Notes under the pieces: generated by a model
What the model was told of the DNA's origin: nothing
The model's input: the letters and a program-made list of their open reading frames with translations, nothing else
Databases searched by the model: none
Made by a program: the position numbers and the translations under genes
Source: Celeribacter indicus
GTDB taxonomy: Bacteria; Pseudomonadota; Alphaproteobacteria; Rhodobacterales; Rhodobacteraceae
Length of the DNA stretch: 64,000 nucleotides
NCBI RefSeq assembly: GCF_000819565.1
Contig: NZ_CP004393.1
Coordinates: 2,170,001 to 2,234,000, forward strand
Reading direction: 5' to 3'
Shown: positions 1-8,580 of the stretch, one piece after another
How the letters are laid out: each line of letters begins with the position of its first letter
How positions within the stretch are numbered: the stretch's first letter is position 1

Positions 1-1
1 C

Positions 2-973
2 GTGGAATTCGACACGATGGCGGGGCTCGTTCAGGGGCTCCGCGGGGTTTCGCTGTCCCTCATGCCGGGGGAGACGCTCGCGCTGGTCGGGGAAAGCGGC
101 TCCGGCAAGAGCGTCACCGCACAGGCGATCATGGGCCTGATCGGGCTTCCGGGGCGCATCGCCTCGGGCGACATCCTGTGGAAGGGGCAGTCGCTCCTGA
201 CCGCCGAGGGACGAAGGACCGCGCAAAGGCTGCGGGGCAAGTCGCTGTCGATGGTGTTCCAGGACCCGATGACCTCGCTCAACCCGCTGATGACGATCGG
301 CGCCCATCTCGTCGAGGTGCTGCGCCGGCACATGAAACTGTCGAAGGCCGCCGCCTTCGCGCGCGGGGTCGAGTTGCTCGATGCCGTCGGCATCACCGAG
401 CCGCGCCGCCGCATGGGACAGTATCCGCACGAATTCTCCGGCGGGATGCGCCAGCGGGTGATGATCGCCCTCGCCATCGCCTGCGAGCCGGAGCTGCTGA
501 TCGCGGACGAGCCGACCACCGCGCTCGACGTGACGATCCAGGCGCAGGTGCTCGATCTTCTGGCCGATCTCCAGACATCCATGGGGCTGTCGATCCTGCT
601 CATCACCCATGACCTCGGCATCGTCGCGGGCCTGTGCGAAAAGGTGGCGGTGATGTATGCCGGATCCATCGTCGAGGCGGGCACGGCGCGGACGGTCTTC
701 GGACAGGCCGAACATCCCTATACCCAGGGGCTCATCCGCTCGACCCCGCGGCTCGACGACCGGCGCGAGCGGCTCGTCGCCATCGACGGGGCGCCGCCGA
801 GCCTGCTCGACCCGCCGAAGGGCTGCGCCTTCCAGTCGCGCTGCCCGGTGGCCTCGCGCAAATGCGACACCACGCCCGTGCGGCAACGGACGCCCGAGGG
901 CGGATCGGTCTCCTGCTGGACACCGGCGGTCCCGGCATGGTCGGAACCGGCACCGGAGGCGCGGGCGCGATGA
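2..973 (+). CDS. dipeptide/oligopeptide ABC transporter ATP-binding protein, DppD-like (5' partial)
   Basis: ATPase subunit of a peptide/nickel-type ABC importer; it powers uptake through two inner-membrane permeases that must lie upstream of the window. The visible 323 residues show Walker A GESGSGKS (about 30-37), Q-loop FQD (86-88), signature FSGGMRQR (145-152), Walker B LLIADEP (166-172) and the C-terminal oligopeptide-transporter extension with its cysteine cluster (FQSRCPVASRKC). The first codon seen is GTG, but the family normally has about ten more residues ahead of the VEFDT strand, so I treat the start as lost at the window edge. The stop overlaps the next start as ATGA, so it is translationally coupled to the DppF-like partner. 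Substrate is not determinable; the neighbouring gamma-glutamyltransferase makes gamma-glutamyl peptides a possible guess. Confidence 0.93.
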   Translation: MEFDTMAGLVQGLRGVSLSLMPGETLALVGESGSGKSVTAQAIMGLIGLPGRIASGDILWKGQSLLTAEGRRTAQRLRGKSLSMVFQDPMTSLNPLMTIGAHLVEVLRRHMKLSKAAAFARGVELLDAVGITEPRRRMGQYPHEFSGGMRQRVMIALAIACEPELLIADEPTTALDVTIQAQVLDLLADLQTSMGLSILLITHDLGIVAGLCEKVAVMYAGSIVEAGTARTVFGQAEHPYTQGLIRSTPRLDDRRERLVAIDGAPPSLLDPPKGCAFQSRCPVASRKCDTTPVRQRTPEGGSVSCWTPAVPAWSEPAPEARAR

Positions 974-1998
974 CCGACCTGTCCAACCGTTTCGCCACCG
1001 CGCGCGCCGTCGCGCCGCAGCAGCCCCTCCTGTCGGTGCGGGGGCTCGGCGTCACCTTCGAGGGCGGGCGCGAGGGGCTCTGGGGCCCGCCGCACAAGGT
1101 GCCGGCGCTCGAGAACATCACCTTCGACCTCGACCGCGGCCGGACGCTCGGGCTGGTGGGCGAATCCGGCTCCGGCAAATCGACGCTGGGCCGCGCCATC
1201 CTGCGGCGCCTGCCGCTGTCGGAGGGGCGGGTGATCTTCGACGGCAAGGATATCTCCCATGTGAAGGGCGAGGCGCTGCGCCGCCTCACCCGCGACATCC
1301 AGCTCATCTTCCAGGATCCCTATACCAGCCTCAATCCGCGCATGAAGGTGCTCGAACTCGTGGCCGAGCCGCTTCTGGTGCATGGCCTCGTGTCCTCGCT
1401 CGAGGAGGCGCGCGACCAGGTGGGCGAGCTCCTGCGCCTCGTGAACCTGCCGCCAGAGGCGCTCGACCGCTTCCCGCACGGCTTCTCCGGCGGGCAGCGG
1501 CAGCGGATCGGCATCGCCAGGGCGCTCGCGCTCCGGCCGCGGCTGATCATCGCCGACGAGCCGGTCTCCGCGCTCGACGTCTCGGTGCGCGCGCAGGTGG
1601 TCAACCTGATGCAGGATCTCCAGCAGGAGCTGGGGCTGACCTATGTCTTCATCGCCCACGACCTCTCCGTCGTGCGCCATATCTCCCACGAGATCGCGAT
1701 CCTGCACCGCGGCCGCATGGTGGAGATGGCCGGGCGGGACGCGATCTACGACGCGCCGGAGCATCCCTATACCCGGATCCTGCTATCCGCCGTGCCGGAA
1801 CCCGATCCCGCGCTGCGGCGCAACGGCGGCAACGCCCCGCAGGCGCATCGCCCGCCGGTGCTGAACGAGGAGGGGCCGGGCTGCCGCTACCGCGACTGCT
1901 GCGAAAAGGCGGGCGGCCATTGCCAGCGGGAGGCGCCCCCCTTCGCCAGGCACGGCGGCGGGCGCTGGGCCTCCTGCTGGCACGTCTCCACCGACTGA
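970..1998 (+). CDS. dipeptide/oligopeptide ABC transporter ATP-binding protein, DppF-like
   Basis: Second ATPase of the same peptide importer, 342 residues, the usual DppF length. The start is the ATG that overlaps the upstream stop by four bases; longer in-frame extensions would run inside the upstream gene. It carries GESGSGKST, FQDPYTSLNP, FSGGQRQRIGIARA and LIIADEPVSALD, then a C-terminal cysteine-rich tail (CRYRDCCEKAGGHC) that is a variant of the usual oligopeptide-transporter end. It is the last gene of the importer operon and faces the gamma-glutamyltransferase gene convergently, with a long hairpin between them. Confidence 0.94.
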   Translation: MTDLSNRFATARAVAPQQPLLSVRGLGVTFEGGREGLWGPPHKVPALENITFDLDRGRTLGLVGESGSGKSTLGRAILRRLPLSEGRVIFDGKDISHVKGEALRRLTRDIQLIFQDPYTSLNPRMKVLELVAEPLLVHGLVSSLEEARDQVGELLRLVNLPPEALDRFPHGFSGGQRQRIGIARALALRPRLIIADEPVSALDVSVRAQVVNLMQDLQQELGLTYVFIAHDLSVVRHISHEIAILHRGRMVEMAGRDAIYDAPEHPYTRILLSAVPEPDPALRRNGGNAPQAHRPPVLNEEGPGCRYRDCCEKAGGHCQREAPPFARHGGGRWASCWHVSTD

Positions 1999-2007
1999 GC
2001 GGAGGGG

Positions 2008-2045
2008 GCGCTGAGCCGGGCCCCCGTCTTCGCCGGGCTCAGCGC
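2008..2045. terminator. hairpin between convergent genes
   Basis: A perfect 10-bp stem, GCGCTGAGCC at 2008-2017 pairing with GGCTCAGCGC at 2036-2045, sits between the stop of the DppF-like gene and the stop of the convergent gamma-glutamyltransferase gene, whose TGA lies inside the stem. There is no clear U tract, but a short AAAA follows on the + strand. It probably terminates or protects both transcripts. Confidence 0.55.
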
Positions 2046-3511
2046 AAAAGCGCCGTGCCGTCCTTGCGCGGGTCCGATCCCGCGACGAGCCCGCCGTCCG
2101 GCGCGCGCATCACGATCTGCGCGCCGCCGAAATCGCTGCGCCCGCCAAGCTCCCCCGCGCCCGTCGCCTCCTCGAACCCCGCCGCGGCGAGCGCGGCCGC
2201 GAAGGCCGGGTCGCTGCCGGGTTCGAGCGCGATCCGCCGGTCGTCCTCCAGCCGCCAGCGTGGCGCGTCGATTGCCGCCTGCACCTCCTGTCCCCAGGCG
2301 GCGAGGCGCAGCATCATCTGGACATGGCCCTGCGGCTGCATCAGCCCGCCGACCACGCCGAAGACGGCGTGGAACCTGCCGTCCTTCAGTGCCGCCGCCG
2401 GGATCACCGTGTGATAGGGCCGCCTGCCGCCCGCCACGCCGTTGATGTGGCCGGGGGCGGAAAACCCGTGCCCCCGGTTTTGCAGGCAGATGCCCAGTTC
2501 GGGCACGCCGATCCCGGAGCCGAACCGCTTGAACACGCTGCTCATCAGCGTGACGGCAAACCCGTCGCGATCCACGACGGCGGTGCAGACCGTGTTGCCG
2601 GAGGGATCGGCCACGGTGTCGCGCGCATATCTCATGCCGTCCCGCGTGGCCTTCACCACCTCGACCATCGTGTGCGGATCCGCCATCGGCAGGGGCAGGG
2701 GATCGAGGGTTTCGAGCGCCTTCAGAACGCCGGTGCCATGGGTGTTGGGCGGGCATTCGAGCACCTCGATGCCCTTGAACCGCTGCCGCAGGGGGCGGTC
2801 GAAAAATCCCGCATGGGCGGCGAGATCCCCGGCGGTGAGCAGGGCGCCCCGCGCCTTCGCCGCCCGTTCGACCGCGGCGGCGGCGGGGCCGGCATAGAAG
2901 GCGTCCGGCCCCTCCGTGGCAATGGCCTCCAGAAGGCCGGCCAGCGCCGGGTTGGCAAAGCGCGCGCCGGCCTCCGGGATCGCATCGCCGCTGTAGATGG
3001 CGTTGGAGGCGGGATCGCTGCGGATGACGCCCGCGAAGATCTGCCATTCCCGCGCGCAGACCGGCGCCACCGCAAAACCCTCCCGCGCGAGGCGGATCGC
3101 GGGGGCGAGAAGATCGGCAAGGGGCAGGCGGCCGAAGCGGCCGTGCAGGTCCGCCCAGCCGCGCGCGAGCCCCGGCACGGTGACGGAATAGGGGTGGCGT
3201 TCCGGGATCGTCCCTCCGGGCAGATCCGCGACATGGTCCGGCGAGAGCGCGCTCGGGCTCCGGCCGGTGCCGTTATAGGTGAGGGGCGGCGCGCCCGGCG
3301 GCAGCAGCATCGCGAGGCTGTCGCCGCCGAGCCCGGTGGCCATGGGCTCGACCACGCCGAGGATCGCATCCGCCGCGATCGCCGCGTCCACGGCGGTTCC
3401 GCCGCGCGCGAGCATGTCCATGGCGGCCTGCGCCGCGAGGGGATGGCCGGTCGCGACCGCTTCCGTCGCGGCGGCGGAGGAGTGCGGGGCAGGGGTGTCG
3501 CTCGTCGCCAT
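2039..3511 (-). CDS. gamma-glutamyltransferase-family Ntn hydrolase (YwrD-like)
   Basis: Member of the gamma-glutamyltranspeptidase superfamily, 490 residues, resembling the YwrD branch more than classical Ggt. The family cleaves its own precursor before a Thr that becomes the N-terminal nucleophile; here Thr307 in GNTVCTAVVD is the matching residue, followed by the FGSGIGVPELGICLQNRG oxyanion/binding segment. Early motifs (GHPLAAQAAMDMLARGGTAVDAA) also fit. There is no recognisable signal peptide, so a cytoplasmic location is likely. The gene is divergent from the HDO operon across an AT-rich region carrying a GTATAC palindrome, which suggests co-regulation. Likely role: hydrolysis of a gamma-glutamyl amide or peptide; the substrate is unknown. 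Confidence 0.9.
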   Translation of the reverse strand: MATSDTPAPHSSAAATEAVATGHPLAAQAAMDMLARGGTAVDAAIAADAILGVVEPMATGLGGDSLAMLLPPGAPPLTYNGTGRSPSALSPDHVADLPGGTIPERHPYSVTVPGLARGWADLHGRFGRLPLADLLAPAIRLAREGFAVAPVCAREWQIFAGVIRSDPASNAIYSGDAIPEAGARFANPALAGLLEAIATEGPDAFYAGPAAAAVERAAKARGALLTAGDLAAHAGFFDRPLRQRFKGIEVLECPPNTHGTGVLKALETLDPLPLPMADPHTMVEVVKATRDGMRYARDTVADPSGNTVCTAVVDRDGFAVTLMSSVFKRFGSGIGVPELGICLQNRGHGFSAPGHINGVAGGRRPYHTVIPAAALKDGRFHAVFGVVGGLMQPQGHVQMMLRLAAWGQEVQAAIDAPRWRLEDDRRIALEPGSDPAFAAALAAAGFEEATGAGELGGRSDFGGAQIVMRAPDGGLVAGSDPRKDGTALLR

Positions 3512-3804
3512 ATGCGTCCTCTCGTGGAGACTCCGTCGGGCCGAGTCCCCGATCGGGATGCGAAATATCTGTATTCTGTATTTCTAGATGAGATGGAAAA
3601 TTTTGCAACATCCAATAAAATATCAATAAAACAAAGATATAACGAAAAACCTCGAAAGACGGCCTTCTGCAAATAAGATCTGGACCCGTAATTTTGTATA
3701 CAGTATGGTGATTTTGAGGCCCAAAGACTCTCGCAGTCCCCTCACGCCGACAGGGTCTCTGACAGACGCAAAACCAAAGACGCATTCCCAACACGGAGAC
3801 GGAA
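3512..3804. promoter_or_regulatory. divergent, AT-rich control region of the HDO cluster
   Basis: A 293-bp intergenic region between the divergent gamma-glutamyltransferase and HDO genes. Bases about 3560-3700 are strikingly AT-rich compared with the rest of the window. It holds a perfect TGTATACA palindrome at 3695-3702 and a degenerate pair of GTAT half-sites (CTGTATTCTGTATTT) around 3570-3583 near the gamma-glutamyltransferase side. A GGAGACGG ribosome-binding site precedes the HDO start. No coding potential is seen. Confidence 0.6.
3693..3706. promoter_or_regulatory. GntR-type operator, TTTGTATACAGTAT
   Basis: Contains TGTATACA, a perfect palindrome. FadR-subfamily GntR regulators typically bind GTM-N0-1-KAC centres, and GTA-TAC fits with no spacer. 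Similar sites recur at 8582, 8741 and 8836, only around the promoters of this cluster, so the adjacent FCD-GntR repressor is the natural candidate to bind here. Confidence 0.55.
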
Positions 3805-4536
3805 ATGGACAAGGTCCTGAATCCCGACGAACTACGCACCGCCCTCGAGACCGCCATCCGGGGCAATACCGCCAACGCATCGCCGTTCAGCCTTGCCTGG
3901 GCGCGCGGGAAGCTGTCGCGCGAGCATCTCGCGCGCTGGACGGAAAACCACTACCATTACGTCGGCCCCTTTGCCGAATATCTCGCCTATGTCTACGCGC
4001 GCCTGCCCGCCGAATACGAGGAGGCGAAGGACTTCATGCTCCAGAACATGTATGAGGAGGAGCTTGCCGCCGATCGTCATACCGACCTGCTGATCCGCTT
4101 CGGCGAGGCCTGCGGCACCACCCGCGCGCGGATCATCGACCCCGACAACATGAACCCGACGACCCGCGGCCTCCAGGCCTGGTGCTACAATGTCGCGATG
4201 CGCGAGGATCCGATCGTCGCCATCGCCGGGCTCGTGGTCGGTCTCGAAAGCCAGGTGCCGTCGATCTACCGCAAGCAGACGCCGACGCTGCGCGAGCAAT
4301 ACGGGTTCACCGACGAGGAGGTCGAATTCTTCGACCTGCATATCGTGTCCGACGAGATCCACGGCGAACGCGGCTACCAGATCGTCCTCGAACATGCCCG
4401 GACCTACGAGCTTCAGCAGAAATGCCTGAAGATCTGCGAGATCGGGGCGCAGATGCGCCTGCTCTACACCACCTCGCTCTATAACGATTACGTCGGTTCC
4501 GAGATCCCGCTCGCCGAGCTGGGTCTGGCCGCCTGA
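3805..4536 (+). CDS. haem-oxygenase-like di-metal oxidase (HDO), PqqC/TenA-like fold
   Basis: A 243-residue all-helical protein of the iron-containing PqqC/TenA-like superfamily. The complete ligand set expected for a non-haem di-iron (or Fe/Mn) HDO is present: E85 and H92 in EEELAADRH, E148 in GLESQ, then H179, D183 and H186 in DLHIVSDEIH. The spacings E-x6-H, H-x3-D and D-x2-H match those of HDO enzymes such as CADD, BesC and UndA, which use O2 to hydroxylate amines or cleave C-C bonds; haem oxygenases and TenA lack this set. The start ATG follows a GGAG site. It is the first gene of an operon with two ferredoxins, an aldehyde dehydrogenase and an exporter, so electron delivery by the ferredoxins and an aldehyde product are plausible. 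The substrate is unknown. Confidence 0.85.
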   Translation: MDKVLNPDELRTALETAIRGNTANASPFSLAWARGKLSREHLARWTENHYHYVGPFAEYLAYVYARLPAEYEEAKDFMLQNMYEEELAADRHTDLLIRFGEACGTTRARIIDPDNMNPTTRGLQAWCYNVAMREDPIVAIAGLVVGLESQVPSIYRKQTPTLREQYGFTDEEVEFFDLHIVSDEIHGERGYQIVLEHARTYELQQKCLKICEIGAQMRLLYTTSLYNDYVGSEIPLAELGLAA

Positions 4537-4590
4537 TCCATGCCGCAGGAGGGCGGGGCCGCGTCCGCGTCCTCCGAGGCCGGAAATCTC

Positions 4591-4884
4591 ATGCCGAAAG
4601 TCATATTGCACAAGGGCGGTGAGGTGTTCGAGGGCGAGGTCGATCCCAACACCAACCTGGTCGTGCGCGCGGGGATCAAGAAATTCCCCTTCCCCAATCT
4701 CGCCTACAAGTGCGGCATGGGGAAATGCTCGACCTGCACCTGCCGGATCCTCCGGGGCGGCGACCATCTCGAGGCGCCGAACTGGAAGGAAAAACGCCAG
4801 TTGGGCGAGAAGCTCGAAGAGGGCTATCGCCTCGCCTGCCAGCTCTGGGTCTCCGAGGACATCGAGCTGACGCAGGACCTGTGA
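4591..4884 (+). CDS. [2Fe-2S] ferredoxin (first)
   Basis: Plant-type [2Fe-2S] ferredoxin of 97 residues. Cluster ligands are C41, C46 and C49 in YKCGMGKCSTC and C83 in RLACQ, the usual CX4CX2C...C pattern; an extra C51 is present. I prefer the ATG at 4591 (MPKVILHKGG) because it gives the normal N-terminal beta strand; an in-frame ATG at 4540, four bases after the HDO stop, would add 17 low-complexity residues and cannot be excluded. It sits directly behind the HDO gene, so it most likely feeds electrons to that enzyme. Confidence 0.88.
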   Translation: MPKVILHKGGEVFEGEVDPNTNLVVRAGIKKFPFPNLAYKCGMGKCSTCTCRILRGGDHLEAPNWKEKRQLGEKLEEGYRLACQLWVSEDIELTQDL

Positions 4885-4940
4885 CCCGCGGGGGCCGCCG
4901 TGTCCGGCGCCCCCACATCATTCAATCCGAGGGATCTCCC

Positions 4941-5234
4941 ATGTATGTCATCCTGACCACGAAACCCGATGAATTCCATACCGTGATGGAAGACGGCGTC
5001 ACCTCCGTCGAATCCTACGACTACATCTTCTACGGCCGCAAGCGCGCGAATTTCACCATCGCGCAGATCGACGGGGCGGAGCGGATCACCATCGTCGAGG
5101 ACACGCCGCCCAACATCGTCAACAAGGTGCCGAGCAAGCTGTTCGAGAGCTTCGGGACGCTCGAGGAGGCGCGCGCCGAACTCGACACGCTCACCCATTA
5201 CGGCAGCATGGACATCGAGTTGCGCCTCGTCTGA
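4941..5234 (+). CDS. unknown 97-residue protein of the HDO operon
   Basis: Not recognised. A 97-residue soluble acidic alpha/beta protein without any cysteine, so it is not a third ferredoxin. It begins MYVILTTKPDEF, is rich in short beta-like stretches (IFYGRKRANFTIAQID, ITIVED) and ends with a helical segment and MDIELRLV. A GAGGGA ribosome-binding site lies 7 bases before the ATG. It is sandwiched between the two ferredoxin genes, which suggests a dedicated accessory role such as a small subunit, an effector or coupling protein for the oxidase, or a scaffold; this is inference only. Confidence 0.75.
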   Translation: MYVILTTKPDEFHTVMEDGVTSVESYDYIFYGRKRANFTIAQIDGAERITIVEDTPPNIVNKVPSKLFESFGTLEEARAELDTLTHYGSMDIELRLV

Positions 5235-5286
5235 GGCGCACCTGCCGCGCCGCCGCCTGACAGTCAGAAGAAACGCACACCGGGCC

Positions 5287-5574
5287 ATGGACAAGATCAG
5301 CATCACCTTCATTCCGAACGGGAACAAGACCGTCTCCGTCGATCCGGGCAGCAACCTGCTGCGTGCCTCGCTGCGCGAAAAGGGCGGGATCCCCTTCAGG
5401 TGCGGCGGCGGATTTTGCGGCACCTGCCGCTGCCGGATCGTCGAGGGACGGGAACATGCCGATGACGTGAAGGCCAAGGAACGCAGGCATCTCAGCGAGG
5501 AGGATGTGGCGAACGGCTTCCGCATGGCCTGCCAGACCTTCGTCAACGGCGATGTGAAGATCTCCTGGGGCTGA
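5287..5574 (+). CDS. [2Fe-2S] ferredoxin (second)
   Basis: A second plant-type [2Fe-2S] ferredoxin, 95 residues, with C39, C44 and C47 in RCGGGFCGTC and C82 in RMACQ. It differs clearly from the first ferredoxin (glycine-rich cluster loop, basic KAKERRH segment), so it is not a recent duplicate. Two ferredoxins in one operon could serve separate steps, or carry electrons in series from the reductase encoded at 9.4 kb to the HDO. The start ATG lies about 50 bases after the unknown small gene, with only a weak ribosome-binding site. Confidence 0.9.
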   Translation: MDKISITFIPNGNKTVSVDPGSNLLRASLREKGGIPFRCGGGFCGTCRCRIVEGREHADDVKAKERRHLSEEDVANGFRMACQTFVNGDVKISWG

Positions 5575-5638
5575 CGCCGCCGCCCGGTCCCAGGACCACG
5601 CAGAGAGGGGCCCGCGCGCCTTCGGACAAGGAACAGTC

Positions 5639-7084
5639 ATGTCTTATCTCAATTTCATCGGCGGGGAATGGATCCCCGCCCTCTCCGGCGACACGTTCGA
5701 GAACCGCAATCCTGCGGACCGGAGCGATCTCATCGGACTGTTTCCCGACGGGGGCGCGGCCGATGTGGCCGCCGCGGTCGACACCGTCTCGGCCGCCTGG
5801 CCGGACTGGGCAGCCAGGGGGCCGGAGGCGCGCGCCGACGTGCTCTACAAGGCCGCCGACATCATCTCGGAGCGGATCGGCCCCATCGCCGCGGAACTGA
5901 CGCGCGAGGAGGGCAAGACCCTGACGGAGGCACGCAACGAGACCGGCCGGATCGCCGCGAACTTCCGCTTCTACGCCGGGGAGGCGCTGCGGCTGAGGGG
6001 GGAGACCTATCCGATGCCAGAGGGGCAGGTCGCGCTCAGCCTGCGCGAGCCCGTGGGCGTCGTGGCGGTGATCACGCCGTGGAACTTCCCGCTGTCCATG
6101 GCCGCGCGCAAGATCGCGCCGGCCCTCGCCGCGGGCAACGGGGTGATCTTCAAGCCGTCGGAGATGACGCCGCTGATGGGCCAGCGCCTGGTCGAGGTGC
6201 TGCTCGATGCGGGTCTGCCGCAGGGGCTTCTGGCGCTGATCCAGGGGCGCGGGCCGGGCGTGGGCAAGGCGATCACCGCGACGCCGGGCATCGACGCGCT
6301 GACCTTCACCGGGTCCTATGCCGTCGGCGCGCAGATCGCGAAGGCGCTGACGACCGACACGCGCTGCCAGCTCGAGATGGGGGGCAAGAACGCGACCATC
6401 GTGCTCGACGACGCCGATCTCGACCGCGCCGCCGCGATCATCCGGCGCGGCGCCTTCGGCCTGACGGGGCAGGCCTGCACCGGCACGAGCCGGGTGCTGG
6501 TCGCGCGCCGGCATTACGCCGCCCTGGTCGACAGGCTCACCGCCGCCGCCGAGGGCATCGCCATCGGCGCGGGCACGCGGGAGGGGATCGACATGGGGCC
6601 GCTCGCCACCGGGGCGCAGCTCGAGAAGGTGAAGGCCTATCTCGGCATCGCCGCGCAGGAGGGCGGGCGCATCACCACGGGCGGGGTGCCGGACGCCTCG
6701 GACGCGCCCGGCGACGGCTTCTTCGTGCGCCCGACCGTGGTCTCGGATCTGCCCGCCGACAGCCGGCTCCTGCGCGACGAGATCTTCGCGCCGGTCGTGG
6801 CGGTGCGGGCGGTGGAGGATGTCGACGAGGCCATCGCCATCGCCGACGACACGGAATACGGGCTCGCGGTCTCGGTCGTCTCCAACGATCTCGCGGCGGT
6901 GCTCAGGCTGGCCGGAAAGACCCGGCACGGGGTCGTGAAGGTCAACAGCCCCACCACCGGCGTCGCGCTCAACGCGCCGTTCGGCGGGTTCAAGCATTCC
7001 TCGAACCAGAGCGCGAAGGAACAGGGCGGGGCGAATGTCATGGATTTCTACAGTCGCATCAAGAGCGTCTACCTGGGGGGCTGA
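5639..7084 (+). CDS. NAD(P)-dependent aldehyde dehydrogenase
   Basis: Complete aldehyde dehydrogenase of 481 residues. Seen are TPWNFP with N149, FKPSE with K172, the nucleotide-loop FTGS (223-226), the general base E246 in QLEMGGKN and the nucleophile C280 in GQACTGTSR. The family oxidises aldehydes to carboxylates; the closest feel is to the semialdehyde (ketoglutaric/succinic) branch, but the substrate cannot be read from sequence. In this operon it would detoxify or use an aldehyde released upstream, for example by an HDO cleavage. The exporter gene starts on the base after its stop, so the two are tightly coupled. Confidence 0.95.
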   Translation: MSYLNFIGGEWIPALSGDTFENRNPADRSDLIGLFPDGGAADVAAAVDTVSAAWPDWAARGPEARADVLYKAADIISERIGPIAAELTREEGKTLTEARNETGRIAANFRFYAGEALRLRGETYPMPEGQVALSLREPVGVVAVITPWNFPLSMAARKIAPALAAGNGVIFKPSEMTPLMGQRLVEVLLDAGLPQGLLALIQGRGPGVGKAITATPGIDALTFTGSYAVGAQIAKALTTDTRCQLEMGGKNATIVLDDADLDRAAAIIRRGAFGLTGQACTGTSRVLVARRHYAALVDRLTAAAEGIAIGAGTREGIDMGPLATGAQLEKVKAYLGIAAQEGGRITTGGVPDASDAPGDGFFVRPTVVSDLPADSRLLRDEIFAPVVAVRAVEDVDEAIAIADDTEYGLAVSVVSNDLAAVLRLAGKTRHGVVKVNSPTTGVALNAPFGGFKHSSNQSAKEQGGANVMDFYSRIKSVYLGG

Positions 7085-7834
7085 ATGGATTTCGTGCACG
7101 ATCTGATCGGCGGCGAGCTTCTGACCGTCCACTTCCTCGGCATGATCGCGATGATCTTCGTCGCGGCGGTGCTCCAGGGGGTCGGGGGGCTCGGCTTTGC
7201 CATGTTCTCCGCGCCGCTTTCGGCGCTGTTCTTTCCCGAACTCGCGCCGGGCCCGCTGCTCGTGCTCGGGGGCTGCCTGTCGGTCATGGTGGTGCTGCGC
7301 GAGCGCTCCGCCATCGACTTCCGCTCCGCCGGCTCGATGATCTCGGGGCGGGTGATCGGCAATTTCATCGCCGTGTTGGTCATGGCGATGCTGAGCCCGA
7401 GCAGCTTCTACGTGCTGTTCTCGGCGCTGATCCTCTTCGGCGTGGCGCTGAGTTACAGCGGCTGGCGTATCGTGGCGAACTGGCGCACCCTCGGGGCGGC
7501 GGGGGTCATGTCCGGGGTGATGGGCACGATCACCTCCTCCGGCGCGCCGCCCTATGCGATCGTGATGCAGAACGCGCCGCCGGCAACCCTGCGCTCGACG
7601 CTCAACTTCACCTTCTTCTTCGGGGCGACCACCTCGCTCGTGCTGCTGGCGGCCATCGGGCGGTTCGAGCTGCGCCAGCTCCTGCTGGGGCTGCTGCTCT
7701 TTCCCGCGCTGCTGCTCGGCTTCACGGTTTCCACCCGCATCGCGCGGCATGTGCCGAATGGTGCGATCCGGCATTTCCTGCTCGGCCTTTCGGCGCTGAG
7801 CGCCTTCGGCCTGCTCCTGCGCGCGGCGCTCTGA
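7085..7834 (+). CDS. TSUP-family transporter (TauE/SafE-like)
   Basis: Integral membrane protein of 249 residues with about eight hydrophobic helices and the two-fold repeat of the TauE/SafE (TSUP) family; QGVGGLGFAMFSAPL in the first half and GTITSSGAPPYA in the second are the typical glycine/proline-rich helix starts. Members export sulfite, sulfoacetate or other organic anions, mostly beside sulfonate or C1 pathways. It is the last gene of the HDO operon and abuts the dehydrogenase gene. It points to an anionic, perhaps sulfur-containing, end product; that is inference. Confidence 0.88.
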   Translation: MDFVHDLIGGELLTVHFLGMIAMIFVAAVLQGVGGLGFAMFSAPLSALFFPELAPGPLLVLGGCLSVMVVLRERSAIDFRSAGSMISGRVIGNFIAVLVMAMLSPSSFYVLFSALILFGVALSYSGWRIVANWRTLGAAGVMSGVMGTITSSGAPPYAIVMQNAPPATLRSTLNFTFFFGATTSLVLLAAIGRFELRQLLLGLLLFPALLLGFTVSTRIARHVPNGAIRHFLLGLSALSAFGLLLRAAL

Positions 7835-7843
7835 GCCCGCCGG

Positions 7844-8509
7844 TCAGCCGGCCTGACCGGCCGCCGCGGGCTCCTCGATCGCCTCCACGGAATTGTAGAC
7901 ATGGCGCGAGGCGAGCAGGGAGGCCAGCTCCTCGTCCCCCGAAATCACGGCGCGCAGGATCTCGGCATGTTCGCGCCAGCTCTCGCGCACCTTCACCGGA
8001 TCGTCCTGCTTGAACAGCATCGCGGTCTGGTCGCGCAGCGTTCGGATCAGGTCCTGGAGCGTCGCATTGCCCGACACCTGCCCGAGCGCGGTATGGAAGG
8101 CGTCGTTATGGGCGCGGATCTCGCTGAAATCGCCCTTCTCGATATCGGCCTCGCCGGCGGCGAGAACCCGTTGCAGCTCCGCGATCCGCTCGGGATCCTT
8201 GCGGCGCGCGGCGAGCTTGGCGTTCAGCGCCTCGAGCGTGGCGCGCACCTCGATGAGATCCATCTTCTGATCGGCCGCGGGCAGCGACACGGTGGCCCCG
8301 CGGCGCGGAATGATCTTGACCAGCCCCTCGGCCGCCAGTTCGCGCAGCGCCTCGCGCACGGGCATGCGCGACACGCCCATCTCCTCGGAGATCCGCCCCT
8401 CGACGAGGCGCGTGCCGGGTTCGAATTCCGCATTGAGAATCCGCTGCCTGAGCGCATCCTTGACCATTTTCGTCAAAGGTGTGTGTGCATCGCCGATTGC
8501 CAGAGTCAT
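7844..8509 (-). CDS. GntR-family regulator, FadR/FCD subfamily
   Basis: Regulator of 221 residues: an N-terminal winged helix-turn-helix (RISEEMGVSRMPVREALRE, about 33-51, then the wing IIPRRGATVSL) and a C-terminal FCD ligand domain. Such proteins are usually repressors released by a small carboxylate or amine from the pathway they control. It lies between the two arms of the HDO cluster, convergent with the exporter and divergent from the GlcG-like gene. GTATAC palindromes flank its own promoter, so autoregulation is likely. Confidence 0.93.
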   Translation of the reverse strand: MTLAIGDAHTPLTKMVKDALRQRILNAEFEPGTRLVEGRISEEMGVSRMPVREALRELAAEGLVKIIPRRGATVSLPAADQKMDLIEVRATLEALNAKLAARRKDPERIAELQRVLAAGEADIEKGDFSEIRAHNDAFHTALGQVSGNATLQDLIRTLRDQTAMLFKQDDPVKVRESWREHAEILRAVISGDEELASLLASRHVYNSVEAIEEPAAAGQAG

Positions 8510-8580
8510 TGCCTGTCCTGTCCGTATGTCCTGTCACGTGCGTCGCGCAGCTCCCGGCGGGCGCCACATGCTCTTTCGTT

